Assembly: GCA_041747435.1 (NCBI GenBank) | Contig: JBGTFE010000111.1 | Span: 3,115 to 67,114 of the forward strand | Source of the DNA: JBGTFE01 sp041747435 | GTDB taxonomy: Bacteria > Acidobacteriota > Blastocatellia > Pyrinomonadales > Pyrinomonadaceae | DNA: 64,000 nt | Direction: 5' to 3' | Part shown: positions 5,798 through 13,767 of the stretch, piece by piece | How the letters are laid out: the number at the start of each line of letters is the position of its first letter | How positions within the stretch are numbered: the stretch's first letter is position 1 | Program-made: the position numbers and the translations under genes | Notes under the pieces: model-generated | What the model saw: the letters and a program-made list of their open reading frames with translations, nothing else | What the model was told of the DNA's origin: nothing | Database searches by the model: none

Positions 5798-8251
5798 CTA
5801 TTGTTTCAACTCAGCTATTGTAGCACCGTTTCCGCCTTGATTTGAGGGCGCAAAAGAATACTTGGAAACGTGCGGATGACCTTTTAGAAAATGATGCACA
5901 AAGTTTTTGAGCGCGCCGGTTCCGAAGCCGTGAATGATTCGTACGCGCGAAAGACTTGCGAGATAAGCTTCGTCAAGAAACCGGTCAATCTCGTATTCGG
6001 CATCGGCGGTCGTCTTGCCGATCAAATTTAATTCGGCAGACGAATCGCGATCAAAATCAAAAGCTGTGCTTGGTGTTTTGATCTTTGATTTTGGACTTTC
6101 GATCTTTGACTCATCAACGGCTTGAAGATTTGACAATTTTTCGCGAAGGCGCATTCCGCCGACCAAAACTTCCGCCGTTTCGCCCTCGATCTTTTCGACT
6201 TTTCCGATATTTCCGAAAGAAGTTCGGACGCTTGAACCAACGGAGATTGACCCGCCCGCTGACGCAGGCGGTTCTGACAAATCCGCCTTCCGCATTCCAC
6301 CTTTCGCATTCGAGACTTTCGACATCACCGCGCGATTCAATTCGGCTTTTCGCGCCAGCCGCTCTTTGTCGAGCTTGTTTTTTAAGACTTTGTCTTCGAT
6401 CGATTGAACAAACGCTTTCGACTGCCGCTCGAAATCTTCGATCGTGTTTGCCAGTTCTTTTTCGAATTCCTTTTGGCGCTGCTTTTCCTTTTTTCGCGCT
6501 TCGATGTCGAGCGTGGCAAACTTTTGCGCGACGGCTTCGCGTTCTTCTTCAAGCGCGGCGCGCAGATCGGTCGCTTGGCGCGTTTCGCGCGATAACGTGT
6601 GCAAATAATTTTCGGCTTCCTGCGCGGAAATGTCGAGATTCTTTCGCGCCTTTTTGATAACGTCGTCGCGAATTCCAAATCTGCGCGCGATCTCAATTCC
6701 GCTCGACGCGCCCGCCAAGCCGACAAGCAAACGATAAGTCGGCTGCAAAGTTTTTTCGTCGAATTCGACCGAAGCGTTTATGACGTTTTCGTCCGTCGCG
6801 GCATAGATTTTCAAGCCGCGATAATGCGTCGAGGCGACGACCTGCGCGCCGCTTTTTTTGCGAAAATGATCGACGATCGCCACGCCGAGCGCCGAGCCTT
6901 CTTCCGGATCGGTTCCGGTGCCGACTTCGTCAAGCAAAACCAGCGCGGGCTTTTGGCAATCGCTCATCATTTCCGCAATGTTTGTAATGTGCGACGAAAA
7001 TGTGGAAAGATTTGCGGAGAGCGATTGGCGGTCGCCGATGTCCGCGAGAACCGATCTGTAAAAGGGAATTTGCGCCGTTTTCGCCGGAACGGGCAAACCC
7101 GAAATCGCCATCAAACTCAATAATCCGGCGGTTTTTAGCACGACCGTTTTTCCGCCTGCGTTCGCGCCGGAGATGATCATTACAGGATTTTGTTTTGTTA
7201 AAGAAAATGAAACGGGAACGATGTCAGTACCATCTGCGGTAGCGGATGGTTTAACTTTGGCGGTCGAATCGCTCGGCGTTAAACCGCGCGCTACCGCTTG
7301 CGGTTCTGACAAGTTTTCTTCAAGCAAAGGATGCCGCGCCTCGACCAGATTCAAAGTTTCGTCATCTGAAATTGCCGGAACGATCGCCTTGAATTTTCGA
7401 GCAAACTCAACTTTCGTTTTGATAAAATCAAGCTCGCCGACGGCTTCGACGGCGGTTTCGATCGCCGGAAGCTGTTCGCGCAGATCTTCGGTCAGCGAAA
7501 ATAAAATTCGCGCGATCTCGCGTTCTTCTTTGCCTTTTAGATTTTGCAGCTCGTTGTTTGCCTCGATCGCTTCGAGCGGTTCGATAAAAACGGTCGCGCC
7601 TGAGGACGAAAATCCGTGTGCCACACCGCCAACCTTTCCGCGAAAATCCGCTTTGACGGGAATGACGTAGCGCTCGTTTCGAACCGTAACGATCGCGTCC
7701 TGGATTGCGTCGCCCGCGTTTCGCATTGTGCTTTCGAGCGCTTTTTCGAGGCGCCCGCGCTGTTGATTTATTTCGCGCCGAAGCTTTGCAAGTTCGGGCG
7801 ACGCCGAATCGTCGATCTCGCCGCTCGGCAGAAGCTTTTTGTTTATCTTCTCGATCGCGGCAAGCAGAGTCGGTGGAATGTTTTCGACAATTTGCCATAA
7901 AACCGGCGCCGTTTCTTTTTCAGGCTGAATCGCGGAACGCGCAAAAAGCGCTTGGCTGCAAACGCGCGTGATCTCGAGCAGTGTCAAAGGTTCAAGCGCT
8001 GCGTTTTTTATTTTCAGGATCGCAACCGCGTCCGACGGATCTTCCAAACCGCTGAACGACCAGAAAGCGCGTTTTTCTTCGCTCAAAAGAATCGTTTCGG
8101 ATACGGCGCTTAGATCGCGTTCGAGATCGATCCGGCTCGTCAAAGGTCGCAGAGATTCCAGACGCGCTCTGCCCATCGGCGTCTGCGCATTTCGAGCGAC
8201 AAGCGCGAGAAGATTTTCGTACTCGAGGGTTTCGGCGGAAAAATTCTTCAT
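5798..8251 (-). CDS. mutS2: MutS2 family endonuclease/ATPase with Smr domain
   Basis: An 817-residue protein. The start at 8251 (MKNFSAETLEYENLL) is the family start and overlaps the DUF427 stop by one base. Order of parts: N-terminal core and clamp helices (1-310), ABC-type ATPase with Walker A GANAGGKT (about 362-369) and Walker B LVLLDEVGTGTDPEEG (about 433-448), a long coiled coil, and a C-terminal Smr nuclease domain (about 737-817) with HGFGTGALK. MutS2 lacks the mismatch-recognition domain and acts on branched DNA or stalled ribosomes. Two palindromic repeats are translated inside the gene (about residues 314-343 and 658-667). Its last 25 codons are duplicated beyond the toxin-antitoxin genes. 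Confidence 0.95.
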   Translation of the reverse strand: MKNFSAETLEYENLLALVARNAQTPMGRARLESLRPLTSRIDLERDLSAVSETILLSEEKRAFWSFSGLEDPSDAVAILKIKNAALEPLTLLEITRVCSQALFARSAIQPEKETAPVLWQIVENIPPTLLAAIEKINKKLLPSGEIDDSASPELAKLRREINQQRGRLEKALESTMRNAGDAIQDAIVTVRNERYVIPVKADFRGKVGGVAHGFSSSGATVFIEPLEAIEANNELQNLKGKEEREIARILFSLTEDLREQLPAIETAVEAVGELDFIKTKVEFARKFKAIVPAISDDETLNLVEARHPLLEENLSEPQAVARGLTPSDSTAKVKPSATADGTDIVPVSFSLTKQNPVMIISGANAGGKTVVLKTAGLLSLMAISGLPVPAKTAQIPFYRSVLADIGDRQSLSANLSTFSSHITNIAEMMSDCQKPALVLLDEVGTGTDPEEGSALGVAIVDHFRKKSGAQVVASTHYRGLKIYAATDENVINASVEFDEKTLQPTYRLLVGLAGASSGIEIARRFGIRDDVIKKARKNLDISAQEAENYLHTLSRETRQATDLRAALEEEREAVAQKFATLDIEARKKEKQRQKEFEKELANTIEDFERQSKAFVQSIEDKVLKNKLDKERLARKAELNRAVMSKVSNAKGGMRKADLSEPPASAGGSISVGSSVRTSFGNIGKVEKIEGETAEVLVGGMRLREKLSNLQAVDESKIESPKSKIKTPSTAFDFDRDSSAELNLIGKTTADAEYEIDRFLDEAYLASLSRVRIIHGFGTGALKNFVHHFLKGHPHVSKYSFAPSNQGGNGATIAELKQ
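5802..5876 (-). repeat. Direct repeat: mutS2 3' end, copy B
   Basis: The functional end of mutS2, 92% identical (69/75) to copy A at 4974-5048. Both copies face the same way and bracket the UPF0175/PIN pair with nothing else between them. Confidence 0.85.
6251..6277. repeat. Small in-frame palindrome in mutS2
   Basis: CCCGCCCGCTGACGCAGGCGG forms a stem around TGACG and is followed by TTCTGAC. It encodes SEPPASAGGS in the linker before the Smr domain. The TTCTGAC end is shared with the larger element at 7223-7310 and with the palindrome near 23384. Confidence 0.6.
7223..7310. repeat. Palindromic repeat inserted in frame in mutS2
   Basis: An 88-base element bounded by inverted arms beginning GTCAGTACC and ending GGTTCTGAC (about 33 bases each, imperfect), with an inner 8-bp hairpin CCATCTGC/GCGGATGG. 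On the mutS2 strand it reads through without a stop and adds roughly residues 314-343, just before the Walker A loop. Confidence 0.7.
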
Positions 8252-8532
8252 TATTCTGTAATTTGGACGCCCTTCCAAAACGCGACATAATTTTCGATTT
8301 CCTTTGCCGCGTCTTTTGTTTCGGGATAAAACCACGCCGCGTCGCTGTTTGTTTCGCCACCCGCGACAATATCGTAATAGCTCGCCGTGCCTTTCCAAGG
8401 GCAAACCGTATGCGTTTCGCTCGGCTGAAAAAATTCCGTGTTTATCGAGTCAGGCGGAAAATAATGATTTCCTTCGACGACAACTGTCGCATCCGATGCC
8501 GCCAAAATTTCGTTGTTCCAAATTGCTTTCAT
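8251..8532 (-). CDS. DUF427 domain protein
   Basis: A 93-residue protein that is a complete single DUF427 domain: MKAIWNNEILAASDATVVVEGNHYFPPDSI, then the conserved THTVCPWKGTASYYDI and AAWFYPETKDAAKEIENYVAFW. The fold is a small mostly beta (jelly-roll-like) domain of unknown biochemical role. Its TAA stop overlaps the mutS2 ATG (TAATG), so the two are translationally coupled and mutS2 is probably transcribed from the promoter of this gene. The functional link to MutS2 is unclear. Confidence 0.9.
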   Translation of the reverse strand: MKAIWNNEILAASDATVVVEGNHYFPPDSINTEFFQPSETHTVCPWKGTASYYDIVAGGETNSDAAWFYPETKDAAKEIENYVAFWKGVQITE

Positions 8533-8591
8533 ATATATTTCGTAAATCGTTAATCGTAAATAGTGAATAGAAAATCAAAAATTTACGATAT

Positions 8592-8993
8592 TTAATTTGT
8601 CTCCAAAAATCTTTGCCGGATTTCCGGCGTCGGTATCATACATTCGTCTTTTTTGCCGAATAATTTGTAGCGATATTTCGCAAAGAGCTTGTAGAAAAAA
8701 TCGCGTATAAACTTCGGCAGAATGATAAAGACATAAAGCAAAGACCAAATTCCGCCGAGCTTTCGCGAAATTCGCAATGCGGCGGTCGAATGTATATAAG
8801 CATCACCGTTTTCGACCAAAATTATCGAATCGGTTTTTGCTTTATCGATCTTATATTCTTCCAAAAGCTTTTGCCCGATTTCCGTTTGAATTGGAGCGAA
8901 TTTGAAAAATCCTTCCGCGTCGCGCTCGATAATAAAATTCACCGAGCTGTTGCAAAAATTACAAACTCCGTCGAACAAAACGATCGCGCCCAT
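8592..8993 (-). CDS. DCC-family thiol-disulfide oxidoreductase-like protein (DUF393)
   Basis: The start at 8993 (MGAIVLFDGVCNFCNSS) places the family-defining FDGVCNFC motif at the N-terminus; an open frame upstream adds 70 unrelated residues. The 133-residue product keeps the CxxC pair, the middle segment FKFAPIQTEIGQKLL, the HSTAALRISRKLGG helix and the hydrophobic C-terminal stretch LLYVFIILPKFIRDFFYKLFAKYRYKLFG of DCC proteins. The reaction is thought to be thiol-disulfide exchange, but the substrate is unknown. It is probably cytoplasmic or peripheral to the membrane. It stands alone, 59 bases upstream of the DUF427 start. Confidence 0.88.
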   Translation of the reverse strand: MGAIVLFDGVCNFCNSSVNFIIERDAEGFFKFAPIQTEIGQKLLEEYKIDKAKTDSIILVENGDAYIHSTAALRISRKLGGIWSLLYVFIILPKFIRDFFYKLFAKYRYKLFGKKDECMIPTPEIRQRFLETN

Positions 8994-9092
8994 AATTTTA
9001 TGATAGATGATAGATTTTGAATCTGAAACCCAATCGGTTAAAATGCCGTAAAAGAATTCGTAAGTTTCAAAATTTCTTATCCTGTAAAAGTT

Positions 9093-10724
9093 ATGAAAAA
9101 ATTCATTTTGCGTTTTTCGTTCGCAATTTTTGTGTTTTCGGCTGTTTGTTCTTCCGTGAACGCGCAAAACCGGACCGACGTTTTTGCAATTATAAACGCG
9201 CAAATCATTACGGTTTCGGGCGCCACGATCGCGAAGGGAACGGTTGTCGTGCGCGACGGTTTGATCGAAGCGGTCGGCGAGAATGTGAAAGTTCCGGCTG
9301 ACGCGCGCGTTATCGACGGCGCCGGTTTAACGGTTTATCCGGGACTTTTTGACGCGTATTCGAACCTCGGAATTCCGGTGCGAGCGACGCCTCAGCCGGG
9401 ACAAACTCAAGCGGCGGCGCAAACGGTTTCAAATTCGACTTACCCCGACGGTTTGCGAGCCGAGGAAAGCGTGACTGAGATATTGAGAGCGGGCGATGCG
9501 CAGTTCGAAGCGGTTCGGAACGCCGGTTTTACAACCGCGCTGACTGTCGGGCGTGACGGAATGCTCAACGGGCAATCGGCGGTGATAAATCTCGCGGGCG
9601 ATTCGGTTTCTGCGATGATAATCCGCGCGCCTTTTGCCGAGCACGTCACTTTCAGACCGATTTCAGGCGGCGCTTTTCCGACGTCGCTTATGGGAAGTTA
9701 TACCGCGCTTCGGCAGATGCTGCTCGACGCGCAACGGCTCGAGGCGTGGCAAAAATTGTATGAAACGAATCCGCGCGGCACAAAACGCCCGCCGCGGGAT
9801 GCGACGCTCGAAACGCTGATTCCGGTCGCGAACGGCACGATGCCGGTTGTTTTGAACGCCAACAGCGAAAACGAAATGAATCGCGCGATCGATATGATCG
9901 CGGAATTTAAGCTGAAGGGAATTATCGCCGGCGGACAGGAAGCTTGGAAAGTCGCCGACCGTTTGAAAAAACAAAATGTCCCGGTTTTGCTTTCGCTGAA
10001 TTTTCCAAAACGCACTGCTGCGGCTTCGAGCGAAGCGGACGGCGAACCGCTGGAGCTTTTGCGTCTGCGAGCCGAAACGCCGAAAGGCGCGGCGCGGCTT
10101 CAAACTGCGGGCGTGAAATTCGCTTTTCAAACGGGCGGAATGACGAGCGTCGCCGACTTTCTCGGCAATGCCGCGAAAGCGATCGAAAACGGTTTGGACA
10201 AAAACGCAGCGATTCGCGCGATGACTTTGAGCACCGCGGAAATTCTCGGCGTCGACAACCGGCTTGGTTCGATCGAAAGCGGAAAGATCGCAAATCTTGT
10301 TCTCGTCCGCGGAGATATTTTTGCGAAAGATAGAACCGTTACGCACGTTTTTGTCGATGGCAAAATGTTCGAGCAAAAGGAAAAGCCGAAAACGGCGACA
10401 CCAACCACGACAACTTCTTCGGTTGCCCAAATCGGCGGAAATTACAATGTTACGGTTGAAATTCCCGGTCAGCCGATTCCGGGAACGCTGAGCTTGATAC
10501 AGCAGGGCTCGATCTTGACGGGAACGTGGCAGACTTTGAACCAGACCGTGGAGATAAAAGACGGAAAAGTTACGGCAGACGGTTTTAGTTTTTCGGCGAC
10601 GATCTTGTTCGAAGGAAATACAAACGACATCACCGTGAACGGCAAGGTTTCCGGCAATGAGATATCGGGAACAGTTTCAACGCCCGGCGGAGCGATTCCG
10701 TTTAGAGGAACGAAGATTCCATAA
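9093..10724 (+). CDS. Secreted amidohydrolase-like protein lacking the HxH metal motif
   Basis: A 543-residue protein with a signal peptide ending VNAQ (residue 25), then the amidohydrolase N-terminal beta sandwich (IINAQIITVSGATIAKGTVVVRDGLIEAVG) and a TIM-barrel region closing with MTLSTAEILGVDNRLGSIESGKIANLVLVRGD. At the place of the usual DxHxH after strand 1 it reads DAYSNLG, so two metal ligands are missing. A C-terminal beta domain (about 440-543, GNYNVTVEIPGQPIPGTLSLI...) is added. First of three tandem paralogues. It may be non-catalytic or a partner of the next gene; function is inferred only at superfamily level. Confidence 0.85.
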   Translation: MKKFILRFSFAIFVFSAVCSSVNAQNRTDVFAIINAQIITVSGATIAKGTVVVRDGLIEAVGENVKVPADARVIDGAGLTVYPGLFDAYSNLGIPVRATPQPGQTQAAAQTVSNSTYPDGLRAEESVTEILRAGDAQFEAVRNAGFTTALTVGRDGMLNGQSAVINLAGDSVSAMIIRAPFAEHVTFRPISGGAFPTSLMGSYTALRQMLLDAQRLEAWQKLYETNPRGTKRPPRDATLETLIPVANGTMPVVLNANSENEMNRAIDMIAEFKLKGIIAGGQEAWKVADRLKKQNVPVLLSLNFPKRTAAASSEADGEPLELLRLRAETPKGAARLQTAGVKFAFQTGGMTSVADFLGNAAKAIENGLDKNAAIRAMTLSTAEILGVDNRLGSIESGKIANLVLVRGDIFAKDRTVTHVFVDGKMFEQKEKPKTATPTTTTSSVAQIGGNYNVTVEIPGQPIPGTLSLIQQGSILTGTWQTLNQTVEIKDGKVTADGFSFSATILFEGNTNDITVNGKVSGNEISGTVSTPGGAIPFRGTKIP

Positions 10725-10725
10725 A

Positions 10726-10825
10726 GGAACGCCGGCAGCTTGCCGGCAATGAACGCGAATGCGTTCAAGAATCCATTTTTATTTTACGTCGCAAGCGACG
10801 TTTGCCGGCAAGCTGCCGGCGCTCC
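10726..10825. repeat. Intergenic clover-leaf palindromic repeat
   Basis: Perfect 19-bp inverted arms GCCGGCAGCTTGCCGGCAA (10731-10749) and its complement (10802-10820), enclosing hairpins GAACGC/GCGTTC (10751-10766) and ACGTCGC/GCGACGT (10786-10801). It ends GCGCTCC like the repeats at 13.7 and 27.2 kb. It fills the gap between the first two amidohydrolase genes. Confidence 0.85.
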
Positions 10826-10832
10826 ATTAAAT

Positions 10833-12230
10833 ATGAAAAAAGCAATCGGTTTTTTATTAATAGTTTCGATAAGTTTGATCTCGCCGACTTTCCTTTTGGC
10901 GCAGTCAGGCAAAGAGGTTTTGATCCGCAATGCGACAATTTTGACGGCGGCAAAGGGCACACTTCAGAATTCCGACATTCTTATTCAAAACGGAAAGATC
11001 GCCCGGATCGGCAAGAATCTCAGAGCTTCGGCAGACGCGCAGATAATCGACGGAAGCGGGAAATTTGTAACGCCGGGAATAATCGACGCGCATTCGCATT
11101 CGGCGGTTGATGGCTCGGTGAACGAGTTTTCGTATTCCGTGACATCGATGGTGCGAATCGAGGACGTTTTGGATTCAAAAGATATTTCCGTTTATCGCGG
11201 TCTTGCGGGCGGAGTCACGGCGGCGAATATTATGCACGGCTCGGCAAACGCGATCGGCGGGCAGGTTTCGACGGTAAAATTCAAATACGGTCGTCCGGTT
11301 GGGGAATTTTTGATGACCGACGCGCCTCCGGGAATAAAATTCGCGCTCGGCGAAAACCCGAAACGCACAAATTTTCAGCCGCAACCGGGACAGACTTTTC
11401 GGTATCCGCGCACACGCATGGGTGTGATGGAAACAATTCGCGATGCATTTCTGCGCGCCAAGGATTACCGGCAGGCTTGGAGCGATTTTCGCGCCGGGAA
11501 GACCAAAATTCAACCGCGTCGCGATTTGGAATTAGAGCCGCTTGTTGAAGTTCTCGAAGGTAAGCGCATCGTTCACGCGCACGGCTATCGCTCGGACGAA
11601 CATCTGAATTTAATGCTTATCGCCGACGAGATCGGCTTTAAGATCGGTGTTTTGCAGCATGGGCTCGAAGCCTATAAGATCGCGCCTGAGGTTGCGAAAC
11701 ACGGTGCCGGCGTTTCCATTTTTGTCGATAGCTGGGGCTACAAGCTTGAAGCTTGGGATTCGATTCCTTACAACGCATATATTTGCTGGAAAAACGGCGT
11801 TTCGGTTTCGATCAATTCCGATTCGGACGAACGCATGCGTCGTTTGAATCTCGACGCGGCAAAAGTTATGAAATACGGCGGCGTTCCCGAACAGGACGCG
11901 CTTCAAATGATCACGCTCAACGCGGCGAAACAGATGGGAATCGACAAGCGAACGGGCTCGATCGAGGTCGGAAAAGACGCCGACATCGCCATTTGGTCAG
12001 CGCATCCGTTTTCGGTTTATTCGCGCGTCGAGATGACTTTGGTCGAAGGCGAAGTCTTCTTTGACATCGCAAAAGACGTGCAAAAACGCGAGGAATTAAA
12101 AAAGGAACGCGAAGCGCTTGAAAAACTGGAAGTCAACAAACCGCCCGGAAGCGGACCAACTACGCAGCCGACAATTCCGCGTGAAAAACGCGAAGCTCAC
12201 CGAGACGATGCAGACGGAGGAAATCGATAA
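10833..12230 (+). CDS. Secreted amidohydrolase, intact metal site
   Basis: A 465-residue protein. I chose the ATG at 10833 (MKKAIGFLLIVSISLI) because it begins the signal peptide (cleavage after LLAQ); the open frame upstream is repeat DNA. The amidohydrolase core has VTPGIIDAHSHSAVDG with the HxH pair, the later histidines in RIVHAHGYRSDEH and the Asp in SINSDSDE, so the metal site looks complete. The C-terminal strand SIEVGKDADIAIWSAHPF is standard for imidazolonepropionase/dipeptidase-like members. The tail (about 420-465) is Lys/Glu/Pro-rich. It is likely a periplasmic hydrolase of cyclic amides or peptides; the substrate is unknown. Its TAA overlaps the ATG of the third paralogue by one base. 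Confidence 0.9.
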   Translation: MKKAIGFLLIVSISLISPTFLLAQSGKEVLIRNATILTAAKGTLQNSDILIQNGKIARIGKNLRASADAQIIDGSGKFVTPGIIDAHSHSAVDGSVNEFSYSVTSMVRIEDVLDSKDISVYRGLAGGVTAANIMHGSANAIGGQVSTVKFKYGRPVGEFLMTDAPPGIKFALGENPKRTNFQPQPGQTFRYPRTRMGVMETIRDAFLRAKDYRQAWSDFRAGKTKIQPRRDLELEPLVEVLEGKRIVHAHGYRSDEHLNLMLIADEIGFKIGVLQHGLEAYKIAPEVAKHGAGVSIFVDSWGYKLEAWDSIPYNAYICWKNGVSVSINSDSDERMRRLNLDAAKVMKYGGVPEQDALQMITLNAAKQMGIDKRTGSIEVGKDADIAIWSAHPFSVYSRVEMTLVEGEVFFDIAKDVQKREELKKEREALEKLEVNKPPGSGPTTQPTIPREKREAHRDDADGGNR

Positions 12231-13636
12231 TGAACAAAAGAATTTTCACCGCGGAGACGCGGAGACGCAGAGAAGAAACTCAAATATGTGGTAATCGATT
12301 GCGGCGCTTTCTAAAATTCTCTGCGTCTCTGTGTCTCTGCGGTTTGATTTTTCTTCAGGGATTGACCGCTTTTGGGCAGAACGACGGCTCGCAGCAGAAT
12401 AACAACGGGCGCGCCGGAACTTTTGCGATAACAAATGCGCGAATTGTCACGGTTTCGGGCGCCGTTATCGAGAGCGGAACAATTGTCATTCGCGACGGAA
12501 AGATCGCCGCGGTCGGCGCGAGCGTTTCGATACCGTCCGGCGCAGAGCGAATCGACGGTAGAGGTTTATCAGTTTATCCGGGAATGATCGATGCGGGAAC
12601 GAATTTGGGCTTGGTCGAGATCGGTCTTGGCGTTCCCGGTTCGGTTGACGTGAACGAAACGGGTGATATGAACGCCAACGCCAAAGCGATCAGCGCGATT
12701 CATCCGCACAGCGCGCACGTCAGCATCACGCGCGTCAACGGCATCACAACCGTTCAATCCGCTCCCGGCGGCGGCATCATTTCCGGTCAATCGGCGATCA
12801 TAAATCTCGTCGGCTCGACTCAGGCTGAAATGGCTCTCGTTCCGACTTTTGGCTTAGTTGTGAATTTCCCGCGCATCACCACGTTCGGCGGTTTTGGGCA
12901 GCAGCCGGTCGAATTTAACGAAGCCGTAAAACGCCGCGATCAGCGTCTTGAAGATCTGAAAAAGATCTTCAAAGATGCCGAAAACTACGGGCGCGTGACG
13001 GACGCCTACGCAAAGGACAGGACTCTTCCGGCGCCGGTGATCGATCTGAAACTCGAAGCCATGATTCCTTACGCGCGTGGCGAAAAACCGATAATTTTTA
13101 CCGCCCAACGCGATCGCGACATTCGCGGCATTGTTAAATTTGTCGAGGAAATGAAGATCAAAGGAATCGTCGTCGGCGGACAGGAAGCGTGGAAAGTTGC
13201 CGACGGTTTGAAGAAAAACAATATCGCGGTGATTTATACAAATATTTACAACCTGCCCGTTCAGGACGACGACGATTACGATTATCTTTTCTCAGCGCCT
13301 GCGAAAATGGCACAAGCCGGCATCAAATTCTGCATCGCGACCGGAAACGATGGCGGCGAAATTCGCGATTTGCCATATCACGCCGGTTTAGCGGCAGCTT
13401 ACGGCTTATCGAAAGACGATGCGCTAAAAAGCGTAACACTCTACCCGGCGCAAATTCTCGGAATTTCAGACCAACTCGGCTCGATCGAGGTCGGCAAGAT
13501 CGCGAACATTGTCGTCACCGACGGCGATATTCTCGAACCGCGCACGAACATAAAATATTTGTTCATCAACGGTCGAATGATTCCGCTGACGAGCCGCCAT
13601 ACGGAGCTTTTCGAGCAGTTCAAGGATAGGAAATAG
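12230..13636 (+). CDS. Secreted amidohydrolase-like protein, degenerate metal site, repeat-derived leader
   Basis: A 468-residue protein whose ATG overlaps the previous stop (TAATG). The body matches the first paralogue closely (FAITNARIVTVSGAVIESGTIVIRDGKIAAVG; MKIKGIVVGGQEAWKVADGLKK), and again the DxHxH is lost: MIDAGTNLG. The leader is unusual: residues 6-45 are encoded by an inverted repeat (12248-12343) that supplies both the Arg-rich segment TAETRRRREE and the hydrophobic segment FSASLCLCGLIFLQG, ending TAFGQ. It probably acts with the intact middle paralogue, but whether it is catalytic is doubtful. Confidence 0.87.
   Translation: MNKRIFTAETRRRREETQICGNRLRRFLKFSASLCLCGLIFLQGLTAFGQNDGSQQNNNGRAGTFAITNARIVTVSGAVIESGTIVIRDGKIAAVGASVSIPSGAERIDGRGLSVYPGMIDAGTNLGLVEIGLGVPGSVDVNETGDMNANAKAISAIHPHSAHVSITRVNGITTVQSAPGGGIISGQSAIINLVGSTQAEMALVPTFGLVVNFPRITTFGGFGQQPVEFNEAVKRRDQRLEDLKKIFKDAENYGRVTDAYAKDRTLPAPVIDLKLEAMIPYARGEKPIIFTAQRDRDIRGIVKFVEEMKIKGIVVGGQEAWKVADGLKKNNIAVIYTNIYNLPVQDDDDYDYLFSAPAKMAQAGIKFCIATGNDGGEIRDLPYHAGLAAAYGLSKDDALKSVTLYPAQILGISDQLGSIEVGKIANIVVTDGDILEPRTNIKYLFINGRMIPLTSRHTELFEQFKDRK
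12248..12343. repeat. Inverted repeat forming the signal-peptide coding region
   Basis: Left arm 12248-12274 (ACCGCGGAGACGCGGAGACG...) and right arm 12317-12343 (...GTGTCTCTGCGGT) are complements with about four mismatches in 27 bases. It belongs to the widespread GAGACGCAGAGA-type palindromes found scattered in many bacterial genomes. Confidence 0.75.
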
Positions 13637-13642
13637 ACGTAA

Positions 13643-13750
13643 CGCGAGCAGCCTGCCCGCCGAGATCGCGCCAGCGATCTAACTTGCGTCTGAGCAACGA
13701 GATTTTTTTGAACGCGCTGCGTTCATTGCGGGCAAGGCTGCCCGCGCTCC
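13643..13750. repeat. Intergenic clover-leaf palindromic repeat
   Basis: Contains perfect hairpins AGATCGC/GCGATCT (13663-13680) and GAACGC/GCGTTC (13700-13714) inside imperfect outer arms (GCAGCCTGCCCGC and GCGGGCAAGGCTGC), ending GCGCTCC. It has the same architecture as 10726-10825 in the opposite order. It lies between convergent genes. Confidence 0.8.
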
Positions 13751-13767
13751 GAAAAAATTCCGCGCAT

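Noticed and set aside
10740..10832. N-terminal extension of the middle amidohydrolase
   Set aside because: This stretch is the clover-leaf repeat; the signal peptide starts at 10833.
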